Shown here piece after piece: positions 34,014 through 42,855 of a DNA stretch of 55,152 nt. Numbering within the stretch: the stretch's first letter is position 1; each line of letters starts with the position of its first letter. The stretch spans positions 1-55,152 of the forward strand of contig JAZQMK010000099.1 in the NCBI GenBank assembly GCA_045543455.1, given 5' to 3'. The notes beneath the pieces are model-generated. The model saw only the letters and a list, made by a program, of their open reading frames with translations. It made no database searches and was not told where the DNA came from. The stretch is from SIG291 sp045543455 (GTDB taxonomy: Bacteria > Bacillota > Clostridia > Lachnospirales > Lachnospiraceae). A program made the translations under genes and the position numbers.

Positions 34014-34905
34014 TAAATTGCATCGAATAACAATACAATTTTTCACTTAAAATGTTATATTCTCGCATATCCACATATCTTATATTTCTATTATCATAAG
34101 TTGTATAATAATATATTTGCCTATCTGTATTACAACAAGAACTATACACAGTAATTTCATCTCTTCCATCTTCTGTTTTTACGCATCCCCTTTGATGCTC
34201 CACGGCTGAAAGTATATGAAAAAATTGATTTACGCTCCCCATCTCGCTACCATCATCAGTGGAATGCTCTTTAACAAAAGCCGCCTTCACAAATCTCGAT
34301 ACAGATGTCCAATCCCCAGGAATTCCTAATTCGCCTTTATCATTATCCAATTTATATCTTTCAAGATTGGTCATATGAAAAGGAAACTCCGGAGCATTTG
34401 TAAGAACACCTATTGGATTATCGTATATTTTTAGCCCGTCTTTTACAATTTCTAAAGTAATACTATTCTCTTTATCAGCAATAAAAAAATGTAGTGGTGT
34501 ATTTTTTAGTTCACAGCTAAAATCAATATCCGCTACATTAACATCTTTTAGTACATATTTTACATCTCTTATATTTTTGCATTTTCCTAAAATCCATGGT
34601 ATTAATTCAAATGGTGCCAGATTAATCTTATCTTCCCGTAGTTCTTTATACTCAGTATATCTGTCAAATTTAAGTCCTGCCATACTAAGTCCAAATTCAT
34701 TAGTAGCATCATAATATAAGGGATAATTATCTTTTACAATAGCCACTCCTATAAGGGCATAATGACTTTTTTCTTCACTTACATTTCTATATTTTAAAAC
34801 ATAATTTCTAGGCGTTATAACAATAGCCTCACCGTATGAAAATTCCATATCAAGATTACGTCCAAAATAATGGTTCTTTGAATTGTAACTAATTGCAGTG
34901 CACAT
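33991..34905 (-). CDS. Choloylglycine hydrolase family protein (bile salt hydrolase or penicillin V acylase)
   Basis: 304 residues from the ATG at 34905, preceded by GGAGAG; this start places Cys2 as the N-terminal nucleophile, required by the family. Active-site neighbours are present: Arg16 and Asp19 (FGRNLDMEF), NEFGLSMAGLKF, LTNAPEFPFHMTNL (oxyanion Asn) and SVSRFVKAAF (Arg). No signal peptide, so intracellular. The family splits amide bonds of conjugated bile acids or penicillin V; the PEFPFHMTNL and PGDWTSVSRF segments look more like bile salt hydrolases. Substrate preference cannot be settled from sequence. Confidence 0.85.
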   Translation of the reverse strand: MCTAISYNSKNHYFGRNLDMEFSYGEAIVITPRNYVLKYRNVSEEKSHYALIGVAIVKDNYPLYYDATNEFGLSMAGLKFDRYTEYKELREDKINLAPFELIPWILGKCKNIRDVKYVLKDVNVADIDFSCELKNTPLHFFIADKENSITLEIVKDGLKIYDNPIGVLTNAPEFPFHMTNLERYKLDNDKGELGIPGDWTSVSRFVKAAFVKEHSTDDGSEMGSVNQFFHILSAVEHQRGCVKTEDGRDEITVYSSCCNTDRQIYYYTTYDNRNIRYVDMREYNILSEKLYCYSMQFIENFLTI

Positions 34906-34965
34906 AATATCCATCTCTCCTTTTTCAATGAATATTATGCGCACTTTTATATAATAAATACCTTC

Positions 34966-35763
34966 CTACAAATCCATTTCCTCATCTTCACTAATTTGCT
35001 CCATGAGGCTTTCAACATCAATATCTGTTTCATTAATAATTGTAAGACTTAATAATCTTATTATACATCTTTCTAAAAATATGCTGATTACAACGATAAC
35101 TATTGTCCACGAAAATATTCCGGCCACATCTAAATTATCAGTAGCTACAGAAAGACTTTTTGCCACCGAATGACTTGCTCCGCCTAAAAACTGAGCTAAA
35201 ATACCTGACTTGCAGCACATATTAATAGCTCTGTGGCAACCTACTATATATTCAGGCATAGTTGCCGGACGGTATATCTTATCCAGTTTTTTCATCAAAG
35301 GCATATCCTTTTTCCATATAGCCTTTAATTCTTCGTCGTTGTCATGTAAAAGTGCCTGATAGGTATGTCTGTATATTACCGGCAAGGCTAAAAATAAACT
35401 TACCTCAAACACCAGCAGACTTGCACTACTCCATATAATTGCAAGTAATGTAAAGGAAATCATAGGTATATATCTTATAAAATCCATAGCTGGTGTCATA
35501 AATATCTTAAATCTTTCAAAATAATATGCCAGATATCCCCACACCGAACCTATTATAAGTGCTAAAAAGAATCCTGCTATTATTCCTGAATAGGTAGTCC
35601 AAATAGCTATCCAAAAACTTTGACTTCTAATATCTGTATATAATCGTTGTATAACCTCTATAGGTCCTGCAAAATGTATATTTTTAGGTAATACAAGCCA
35701 CAATATCAACCATATAACTACCCATGCAACAATTGCAAGACAATGTCTTAAATGCTTTTTCAT
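34966..35763 (-). CDS. ABC transporter permease (TauC/SsuC-like), orphan
   Basis: 265 residues from the ATG at 35763. Six hydrophobic segments (CLAIVAWVVIWLILWLVLP, GIIAGFFLALIIGSVWGYLAYYF, FIRYIPMISFTLLAIIWSS, VFEVSLFLALPVIY, IFSWTIVIVVISIFLE). The usual EAA loop (PATMPEYIVGCHRAINMCCKSGILAQFLGG) is recognisable but degenerate. The C-terminal tail is very acidic (MEQISEDEEMDL). No ATPase or binding-protein gene is adjacent, unlike most family members. Confidence 0.78.
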   Translation of the reverse strand: MKKHLRHCLAIVAWVVIWLILWLVLPKNIHFAGPIEVIQRLYTDIRSQSFWIAIWTTYSGIIAGFFLALIIGSVWGYLAYYFERFKIFMTPAMDFIRYIPMISFTLLAIIWSSASLLVFEVSLFLALPVIYRHTYQALLHDNDEELKAIWKKDMPLMKKLDKIYRPATMPEYIVGCHRAINMCCKSGILAQFLGGASHSVAKSLSVATDNLDVAGIFSWTIVIVVISIFLERCIIRLLSLTIINETDIDVESLMEQISEDEEMDL

Positions 35764-35902
35764 ATATATCAACCCTTAAACTTTCTTTACCAAATCTTTA
35801 CCACAAGTATACTAATTTTTGCCCTACAATGCAAGTTTTTTATTGTTTTTAGCTTGTATTTTTAGTATAATAACTGTAAATTATCTATTTACGAGGTGTA
35901 CA

Positions 35903-37486
35903 ATGAACAAATTAATACGATTATTTATATTAATTATTATATCTTTGATAATCATCCCATTTAACCCTGACAGTGCCTTGGCTAAAGATGCCGATGGTGA
36001 CTATGTCATTTTAATTGACCCAGGGCATGGAAGTACAGATTCTGGTGCTATTTCACTTAATGGCGATTATGAATCTGATGTGAATTTCCACATCGCTATG
36101 GGGCTTAAGGCGAAGCTATCCACTTACGAAGGTGTTAAAGTCTATTTAACAAGAGGCTATGGAGAATATCAGAGCAATACAGCCCGTGCATTTATGGGCA
36201 AAAATATTAATGCAGACTTAAATATCAGTCTTCACAACAACAGTTCTACCGTATCCTATGCTAAAGGCATTGTAGTATATGGCACCGTTGATTCAAGATA
36301 TAAAAATCAAATGTACCAGCTTGCCAAATCCATTTCTGGAGAAGTTCACAAGCTTGGCTTAGATTATCACAAAAATGGCTACGATTACAGAACCGGAACT
36401 TATAATTCTGCAAGAGATTATTATACATTTCTTGAAGTAAGTTCTCTTTGTAATATACCATCAATCATTATTGAGCATTCATTTTTTTCAAATGCTTCCG
36501 ATTCACTTTTTATGCACTCTGTTACCAATCGATATAAAGTAGGTGAAGCAGATGCTATTGGAATTGCAAAATATTTGAATTTAAGCCCTAGAACTGTTAA
36601 CACTAATTCCAAGCTGACACTTACACGTACCTACAGTGCTTTAATAAACGCACCTGAAGGAACCACATTTTCAAGTTCTGACAGTTCTATCGCTTATGTT
36701 GACGAAACCGGGCTCATAACTGCTTTAAAACAAGGTAGTGCAACTATTACCTGCACTAACGGTGGCAGTACTTCTACAATCGAAGTAAATGTACCTGCTG
36801 TTACACTTCAACAGATTACCGCAGGTCTTGTTCAGCGTTGTTACAGAAACTTTAATGAAGCACGTAATTATAACAAGGATTGTATAATTTTAAAAGCTAT
36901 ATACAGTGACGGCAGTGCTGTACAGATTACTAAGGGCTACACAGTAGGACAGGCTGTAGAAGGAACTGTCATAGACAAAGGAACCGCTAATCAAATGACA
37001 ATGGTTAATGTTCCAATTCAATACAATAACTATTCATGTACAATGACATTTTTTCATTACTATCACACAGCAGGGCAGAAAAATAGAATTTCTACCCCAC
37101 TTGAAAGCACTGTAAAACCTACTAAAAATAATATTGATATAGCCTTGACTCCATCTACATTTGCAGTTGGCAGCTATATTCCAACACCTCCTGTTGAGGA
37201 TGAAACAACTAAAGCTACAGAAAATGCAACAAAACCATCTGAGCAAAGTACAGCTACACCGACTCAAGCTACTACTAAAGACAACGAAAACTCTACTACT
37301 GAAGCAAGTGGACAAGTTGCAACAGAAATATCCTCTACAGATAGCACTAATTCCACAACTAGTAATCCAGCTTCGTCAACTACAGGCAAAGCAGGTTTTG
37401 ATATAAATACACTTATTGCTATTGTTACTATAATTGCTTTATCAGGAGTTGTAATATTTGTAACAATACGAATATTAAAAAAATAA
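35903..37486 (+). CDS. Secreted/membrane-anchored N-acetylmuramoyl-L-alanine amidase with Ig-like domain
   Basis: 527 residues from the ATG at 35903 (GAGGTG upstream). Signal peptide at residues 1-26 (KLIRLFILIIISLIIIPFNPDSALA). Amidase_3 domain at about 30-220 with zinc ligands in LIDPGHGSTDSGA, the ESDVNFHIAMGLKAKL Glu and SLHNNSS; the catalytic Glu is in SIIIEHSFFSN. A BIG2-like domain follows (SSDSSIAYVDETGLITALKQGSATITC). Then a Thr/Ser-rich linker and a C-terminal membrane helix (LIAIVTIIALSGVVIFVTI) ending RILKK. It cleaves peptidoglycan stem peptides at the cell surface. Confidence 0.9.
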   Translation: MNKLIRLFILIIISLIIIPFNPDSALAKDADGDYVILIDPGHGSTDSGAISLNGDYESDVNFHIAMGLKAKLSTYEGVKVYLTRGYGEYQSNTARAFMGKNINADLNISLHNNSSTVSYAKGIVVYGTVDSRYKNQMYQLAKSISGEVHKLGLDYHKNGYDYRTGTYNSARDYYTFLEVSSLCNIPSIIIEHSFFSNASDSLFMHSVTNRYKVGEADAIGIAKYLNLSPRTVNTNSKLTLTRTYSALINAPEGTTFSSSDSSIAYVDETGLITALKQGSATITCTNGGSTSTIEVNVPAVTLQQITAGLVQRCYRNFNEARNYNKDCIILKAIYSDGSAVQITKGYTVGQAVEGTVIDKGTANQMTMVNVPIQYNNYSCTMTFFHYYHTAGQKNRISTPLESTVKPTKNNIDIALTPSTFAVGSYIPTPPVEDETTKATENATKPSEQSTATPTQATTKDNENSTTEASGQVATEISSTDSTNSTTSNPASSTTGKAGFDINTLIAIVTIIALSGVVIFVTIRILKK

Positions 37487-37495
37487 TGAGGACAT

Positions 37496-37525
37496 ACTAA
37501 CCTAAATATATATGTGGAGGTTAGT
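37496..37525 (+). promoter_or_regulatory. Hairpin overlapping the ribosome binding site of the 53-residue protein
   Basis: ACTAACCT (37496-37503) and AGGTTAGT (37518-37525) are perfectly complementary with a 14-base loop. The right arm includes part of GGAGG (37516-37520), 11 bases before the ATG. It could reduce translation, or be a weak terminator of the amidase gene. Confidence 0.35.
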
Positions 37526-37531
37526 CTTAAT

Positions 37532-37693
37532 ATGAAAGTTAACAAAAATGAAGATGATGATTACTTAGAAGTTTCTTCCTGTCATGAATGTACCGGGCTT
37601 ATTCCGGCAGCACCTTCAAGTAAGGAAGATGAAGAACATTATGCTGAATTATATCCTTATATCACAAAAGCTAAAAATAACAAAGTTCAGTAA
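37532..37693 (+). CDS. Small CxxCTGLIPAAP-type protein, 53 residues
   Basis: MKVNKNEDDDYLEVSSCHEC is followed by TGLIPAAPSSKEDEEHYAEL and then YPYITKAKNNKVQ. It starts after GGAGG at 37516-37520. The acidic N-terminus, C-x-x-C pair, TGLIPAAP core and Y-rich tail recall short clostridial proteins that I have seen without a known function. It follows the secreted amidase gene on the same strand and ends before a strong terminator. Codon use and reading frame look real; a peptide precursor role cannot be excluded. Confidence 0.7.
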   Translation: MKVNKNEDDDYLEVSSCHECTGLIPAAPSSKEDEEHYAELYPYITKAKNNKVQ

Positions 37694-37701
37694 TTATTAA
37701 A

Positions 37702-37740
37702 AGAGCTATTACCAGCCAAATTAAGCTTGGTAATAGCTCT
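37702..37740. terminator. Bidirectional terminator
   Basis: AGAGCTATTACCA (37702-37714) and TGGTAATAGCTCT (37728-37740) form a perfect 13-pair stem. It separates the converging amidase/small-protein genes and the degV gene. Confidence 0.85.
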
Positions 37741-37743
37741 ATA

Positions 37744-38622
37744 TTATTCATATCTAACTTTTTCATTGCCTCTAAAATACAACGCTAGTGAACCAGGTCC
37801 AATATGTGCCCCAGTAACAGGCTCATGGGCTACGACAAGTATTTTTTTCGGATTAAGTTTTTCTTTAAGTATATCTGCAAGATTTTTAGCATCTTCCTTA
37901 CAATCACAATGTGATATTCCAATAATTTGATCCTCTATAGCTACACCTAATTTTTCACATTTTTCTATAATCTTTTTAATTACCTGACGACGTCCTCTTA
38001 CTTTTTCAGTAACAACTATTTTACCATGCTCATTGCCCTTTAATATCGGCTTGACACCAAGCACTGAGCCTACTACTGCACCCATATTTGACAGTCTTCC
38101 GGTTCTTTTTAAATGCATTAAATCATCTACCATAAACACCTGATACATACAATCTCTTATATGCTCAAGCCTTTTTACTGTTTCTTCAACAGATATTCCC
38201 TGATTTTTAAATTCCGCTCCATAAATAGCCAATAAGCCTTCACCTAATGAAGCTCCTAAGCTATCTATAAGGTATATTTTTCTATCCGGATATTTTCCCT
38301 CTAATTGCTCTTTTGCAATATTTGCTGAGGTAAATGTGCCACTAATTCCAGATGAAAGGCCTGCATAAACTACATCTTTTCCCTCTTTTAAAGCCATTTC
38401 AAAATATTCTTCGAAGATACTAGGATTAATCTGAGATGTATTAACCTTAACTCCACTTCTAATCATATCATAGAATTCTTTTTCATTAAATTGAGCAGTA
38501 TCTGCACAATTATATTCTTTTTCATCAATGTAATAATACATAGGTATAACTGTTATTCCAAGCTCTTTTGCAAGAGCAGTTTCCACATTACCTGCTGTAT
38601 CCGTAAATATTGAAAAACTCAT
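37744..38622 (-). CDS. DegV family fatty-acid-binding protein
   Basis: 292 residues. FSIFTDTAGNVETALAKELGITVIPMYYYID opens the family; YAGLSSGISGTFTSANIA is the ligand-binding Ser segment, and VDDLMHLKRTGRLSNMGAVVGSVLGVKPIL is diagnostic. DegV/FakB-type proteins bind a fatty acid, in FakB for phosphorylation by FakA. C-terminal AHEPVTGAHIGPGSLALYF is also typical. It lies 15 bases after the DHH gene. Confidence 0.93.
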   Translation of the reverse strand: MSFSIFTDTAGNVETALAKELGITVIPMYYYIDEKEYNCADTAQFNEKEFYDMIRSGVKVNTSQINPSIFEEYFEMALKEGKDVVYAGLSSGISGTFTSANIAKEQLEGKYPDRKIYLIDSLGASLGEGLLAIYGAEFKNQGISVEETVKRLEHIRDCMYQVFMVDDLMHLKRTGRLSNMGAVVGSVLGVKPILKGNEHGKIVVTEKVRGRRQVIKKIIEKCEKLGVAIEDQIIGISHCDCKEDAKNLADILKEKLNPKKILVVAHEPVTGAHIGPGSLALYFRGNEKVRYE

Positions 38623-38637
38623 ATTAATCCTCCAATT

Positions 38638-40128
38638 TTATTCACATAATTCATAGGTCATTTCAAATATTTCTTTTTTCACCACATACACATCATTAAT
38701 ATCAGCTTCTCTATAGCATATCATATCCATTGGATTTGCGGCCATATATGTGTCATAATTCCATATTGTAAATACCTTTGTATATTTAGTAGCCGGATAT
38801 GCATATATCTTTGTTAAGTCCGTTGTTCTGCAGGCTTTTACAAATTCCATAAGATAATACGGCTTATTTTCTTCAAGGCTTATTATTGAAGGTGCATACT
38901 CAAATTGTTTTTCATATTTTTCGTCAATACAAGTATATCTCTTTTCAAAAACCTCCCTAGTTATTGGATATACTTCACCTGCATAACCAATAATCACATA
39001 GGTATCTTCATCACTCTTTACAGTAACATCGCCTTCTAGGGTTCTAATCTTACATTCTGTACCTGTTGGTAATATATCAGCAAGCTTAACATAACCATAG
39101 ATATCATCCTTCTTCTGATAAAGCTTAGCACTATTATCAAGCAGAGTCTTCCCAGCATAAATAACATCATATCCCTGATAATATTCTTTCAGTTTTTTCT
39201 CAAAATAATACTCAAGACTGTCATATTTTATAATTTCTGCAAATTTACTAGCACTGATAAAGCCTCCTGCCTTATCAATATGACCACCGCCACTACCAAT
39301 ACCTGCTGTTATAAATTGAATTAATTCATTGGCGGCAACCTCTCTTGCACAACTTCGCACTGAGATTTTGTAGCCACCCGGACACTCATTGTATATAAAT
39401 GAAACATCTATAGAGTCTACCTGTATTACCAAATCACCAATAAGACCTAAAATATTAGGATCACATGGTTCAGCCTTTAATAAAGCATATTTATTTTCCT
39501 GATTATAATTGTGGTTAATTATTGCTATTCCCGCTACTGTAAGCTCATGTATATTAAAATTAGAGTACTTCAAACGGTTGATTAGCACCTTATCATACTT
39601 TAAAAAATCTACCATATCTCTATCCAATGGATGTCGGATTTCTGATAGCTGATTACTGTCCATATAAAGACCATAATATAAGCCTGTAGCCATATCTATA
39701 TCATCATTTACATCAACACCGGCTTCCTTCAAAAGTGCATAACAAACCGTTGCACAGCTTACCAGATTACTTCTTATCTCTGCCATTTCATCTGATTTTT
39801 TGCCTGTACTGTGATGATCTATTATTGCTACATTTTGTGCAGGAAATTTAGTAACATTTCCCTGACCATATTGACAGTCTACTGTAATAAGTAATTCCGG
39901 ATTATTAAGCTCCTTTACATATTCAACTGGTATATTTAGAGATTCAATTAAAAGCTTCATATTGCTTTTGCTTATAACAAATTTTCCACCATATACTATT
40001 CTTACAGATTTTCCCTTTGATAAAAAATATTTATATATGGCATATGCCGAACCTACTGCATCTGCATCTGGACCATCATGCATCTGAATAACTATTTCAT
40101 TGTATTTTTCTAAATCTTTAAGTAACAT
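38638..40128 (-). CDS. DHH family phosphoesterase with extra C-terminal domain
   Basis: 496 residues, well above the 310-330 of NrnA. MHDGPDADAVGSAYAIY is the first metal motif, VDCQYGQG and IIDHHSTGKKSDE the others (DHH motif), and GSGGGHIDKAGGFIS is the DHHA1 GGGH motif near residue 285. The last 170 residues form an additional domain I do not recognise (it ends DVYVVKKEIFEMTYELCE). The core fits nano-RNA or cyclic-dinucleotide phosphodiesterase activity. Followed closely by degV. Confidence 0.85.
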   Translation of the reverse strand: MLLKDLEKYNEIVIQMHDGPDADAVGSAYAIYKYFLSKGKSVRIVYGGKFVISKSNMKLLIESLNIPVEYVKELNNPELLITVDCQYGQGNVTKFPAQNVAIIDHHSTGKKSDEMAEIRSNLVSCATVCYALLKEAGVDVNDDIDMATGLYYGLYMDSNQLSEIRHPLDRDMVDFLKYDKVLINRLKYSNFNIHELTVAGIAIINHNYNQENKYALLKAEPCDPNILGLIGDLVIQVDSIDVSFIYNECPGGYKISVRSCAREVAANELIQFITAGIGSGGGHIDKAGGFISASKFAEIIKYDSLEYYFEKKLKEYYQGYDVIYAGKTLLDNSAKLYQKKDDIYGYVKLADILPTGTECKIRTLEGDVTVKSDEDTYVIIGYAGEVYPITREVFEKRYTCIDEKYEKQFEYAPSIISLEENKPYYLMEFVKACRTTDLTKIYAYPATKYTKVFTIWNYDTYMAANPMDMICYREADINDVYVVKKEIFEMTYELCE

Positions 40129-40206
40129 TTTTTCTCCATTTATTCTAATTTTATATTACGTTTTATTTTATAATATACTCAGTTAATTTGCAATAAGTAA
40201 ACATAA

Positions 40207-40242
40207 AAAAGAGTTCAAACATACAATGAAATGAACTCTTTT
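40207..40242 (-). terminator. Terminator of the GGDEF/EAL gene
   Basis: AAAAGAGTTCA and TGAACTCTTTT form an 11-pair stem with a 14-base loop; on the minus strand T-rich sequence follows (TTTTTTATG). Confidence 0.8.
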
Positions 40243-40249
40243 AATTATG

Positions 40250-42703
40250 TTAATCTATTTTTATCGCTGAACCATACGCTTTTACAGGTTTTCCATCATT
40301 ATCTGTCTCTACTGTATATTTGACTTTGTGCATTATCCTATCCTTAGTCAAAGGCATTATAGCTTCTAACTGCTGTACTCCTTCTTCAATCTGTCTATGC
40401 CAGTCTCTATACAAATCAGCTACCTCAGGTGGAAAAATCCCCATCTCTATGGCACTTTCAGGATAATTACTTAATTTACCCGGCACACCTAAATCTCTAA
40501 TACATCTGTAACACGGAATCATCTCGTGGGTATCCACTATATATTCCCAATAATACATATTATTCTGCTCACTGGCTGCTTTAAAGCGTTTTTCACTATT
40601 TAAAATTTCATTGTAGTATAGTCTTTCTTTAGTAATATTTCTTATAGTCGCATAGAATACATAATTGTCGCCTGCCCTGCCTATAAGTCTTACATTACTT
40701 CTAAGGTACAGTTTTTTAATATTTCCATCTGCATCCTTTAAAGTACGCCAAGTCTCACATTCTTCTTCATCATTGCTTTCAATTGCACTCTTAAGCATAG
40801 AAATGTAAATAGCCTTGTTATTATCATCGAAAACTGCTAATGGCTCCATATCAATAATCTCTTTTTCTGATATGCCCAGACCCATTTCAAGGATATATTT
40901 TTCATTTACTCTTAATATCTCAACCTGTTCGGTGGTAGTATTATAATCCAATATTGCCGCTCCACCTACATAATTATTAAAAATAATAGTATCATGAGAT
41001 AAAGGATTCCAGAAATTATTAGCATCAAAAATCTCTGTCATTTCCATCTGCGAAACTGCATTTAGCTCTCTATTACCTCTGATTATATCTTCGTATTCCT
41101 TTTGTGGAAGTGGTCTTGAATATAAATAGCCTTGAATATAATTACAACCAATACTCTTTAAAAAATCGGCCTGTTCTATTTTTTCAACACCTTCTGCTAT
41201 TACAGGAAGACCTAACCATTTTGCCATTCGAACAACTGAGCTTAATATAGTTCCGCCCCTGTTATTTGAATTCTTGTCTGATAAAAATAACATATCCAGT
41301 TTTATAACATCTAATTCTATATCCTTTAATACATTAAGTGACGAATAACCACTGCCAAAGTCATCCATTTCCACCACGTATCCGCAATTATGCAATTTTT
41401 CAATCACTTCATTAACATGCTGATTACCGCCCATTATGGCCGATTCTGTAATCTCTACGCGAAGATAACTTGAATCAACATTATATTTCTTACGTATATT
41501 TTCAAGACTTTCTACAAAATCCTGCTGAAAAATATCGTGGCGTGAAAAATTAGTTGAAATAGGAACAGTATTATAACCCTTGTCTAACGTATATCTTATA
41601 AATCTGCATACCTTCTCAAAAACATACAAATCTATCTTAGTTATAAATCCGTTTTTTTCAAAAATAGGAATAAATACCCCCGGTGAAATCAGACCTTTGT
41701 CAGGATGTAGCCATCTAACCAATGCTTCCGCTCCAACAAGCTTACCTGTTGAATGATCATATTGTGGCTGATAATATATAACAAAATCTTCTGCTGCCAA
41801 AGCCTCTGACATCATACCTGTGATTTCCTGTTCAGTAAGCATTTCTTTTCGCAAATCTTCAGTATAATAATTATATTTTTTAGTATAGCTTCCCTTTATT
41901 ACTGACTGAGCCAAAATAGCTCTATCGACCATCAAATCTGCATTTAACTGTTCATCATCAGTTATATATATACCAAAATTACATACTATCTCCATTGCAA
42001 GCTCATATCTGTCTATACGCTCTAAAATAGTACTTATAATATCATTTAGCTCTTTATCTATAGACTTTGTAAAAAATACAAATCTGTCCTGTCCTATACG
42101 GCACGCCACATCATCTACATTTATAACATCCCTTACTGTATCAGCTATATAACGAAGTAGTCTGTCTCCTTCTGTCATTCCAAAAACATCATTAACTGCC
42201 TTAAATCGGTTTACGTCAAAATATACCATTGCATACTGGCCTTTAGCTACACTTAAAGCATCTTCATTTATTATTTCTCCTACCTTATAAGCAAAGGCTT
42301 TTCTATTGTAAAGTCCTGTTAATTTATCACATTCAATCTCTCGCTTAAATCTATGCTGTTCTGTTATCTGAGAATCAATATTAGTAAATATTATATTAAT
42401 TGTGTTGGTTCTAATTGAACGCACAAAAGAGACTCTGCTCCAAACAAAGCCTACATTTATGTCTTTTATGAAATATTCTGCAAATACCACCTTATCTTCC
42501 TTGGCCAAAGATAAGTCCTCGATAGTTTTTTGTAAGTGTCTGGCAGTACTTACAGAGGCGCAATCTTCCTGTATAAATATATCCCACAGCATTTTTCTAT
42601 CATCTTTTACATTAACATCCTTAGGATATATAAACCTATTAGTATTGCAGTCATATGTGATAAATATGCTTTTTGTTTCACTTATATCAATCGGATTTTC
42701 CAT
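40250..42703 (-). CDS. Cyclic-di-GMP phosphodiesterase: degenerate GGDEF, EAL and PAS domains
   Basis: 817 residues from the ATG at 42703 (GAGGAATAGT upstream); the frame runs to 42748 through a repeat. N-terminal part up to about 115 is sensor-like. GGDEF domain (about 120-275) begins CDKLTGLYNRKAF, but its active-site loop reads IGQDRF instead of GGDEF, so cyclase activity is unlikely. The EAL domain is complete: YYQPQYDHSTGKLVGAEALVRW, EITESAIMGG, DDFGSGYSSL, IKLDMLF and VIAEGVE. Two PAS-like segments follow (GAAILDYNTTTEQVEILRVNEKY and YYWEYIVDTHEMI). It probably degrades c-di-GMP under control of the PAS domains. Confidence 0.88.
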   Translation of the reverse strand: MENPIDISETKSIFITYDCNTNRFIYPKDVNVKDDRKMLWDIFIQEDCASVSTARHLQKTIEDLSLAKEDKVVFAEYFIKDINVGFVWSRVSFVRSIRTNTINIIFTNIDSQITEQHRFKREIECDKLTGLYNRKAFAYKVGEIINEDALSVAKGQYAMVYFDVNRFKAVNDVFGMTEGDRLLRYIADTVRDVINVDDVACRIGQDRFVFFTKSIDKELNDIISTILERIDRYELAMEIVCNFGIYITDDEQLNADLMVDRAILAQSVIKGSYTKKYNYYTEDLRKEMLTEQEITGMMSEALAAEDFVIYYQPQYDHSTGKLVGAEALVRWLHPDKGLISPGVFIPIFEKNGFITKIDLYVFEKVCRFIRYTLDKGYNTVPISTNFSRHDIFQQDFVESLENIRKKYNVDSSYLRVEITESAIMGGNQHVNEVIEKLHNCGYVVEMDDFGSGYSSLNVLKDIELDVIKLDMLFLSDKNSNNRGGTILSSVVRMAKWLGLPVIAEGVEKIEQADFLKSIGCNYIQGYLYSRPLPQKEYEDIIRGNRELNAVSQMEMTEIFDANNFWNPLSHDTIIFNNYVGGAAILDYNTTTEQVEILRVNEKYILEMGLGISEKEIIDMEPLAVFDDNNKAIYISMLKSAIESNDEEECETWRTLKDADGNIKKLYLRSNVRLIGRAGDNYVFYATIRNITKERLYYNEILNSEKRFKAASEQNNMYYWEYIVDTHEMIPCYRCIRDLGVPGKLSNYPESAIEMGIFPPEVADLYRDWHRQIEEGVQQLEAIMPLTKDRIMHKVKYTVETDNDGKPVKAYGSAIKID

Positions 42704-42720
42704 ACTATTCCTCATTTCTG

Positions 42721-42790
42721 AACGATGTATCGCGAGGAGACGACGCAAATAGCCAATTTGCGCCTGCCTTAGGCTATTTATTTTCGCTCA
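42721..42790. repeat. Palindromic leader element upstream of the GGDEF/EAL gene
   Basis: Two overlapping stems share one arm: CGCAAAT/ATTTGCG (42744-42750/42756-42762) and AAATAGCC/GGCTATTT (42747-42754/42772-42779). They cannot form together. The segment is GC-richer than its surroundings. It sits directly upstream of the start codon, as does the three-hairpin segment at 14223-14394. It does not show the conserved core of a GEMM c-di-GMP riboswitch. Confidence 0.4.
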
Positions 42791-42855
42791 AGAACAAATA
42801 GCTCTGTATAGTACTATTTTACCCCATTTCCCAAAAATATACTAGTACTTTATTA

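Noticed and set aside
42721..42800. c-di-GMP (GEMM) riboswitch
   Set aside because: Tempting before a GGDEF/EAL gene, but the conserved GEMM core sequence and tetraloop-receptor layout are not seen.
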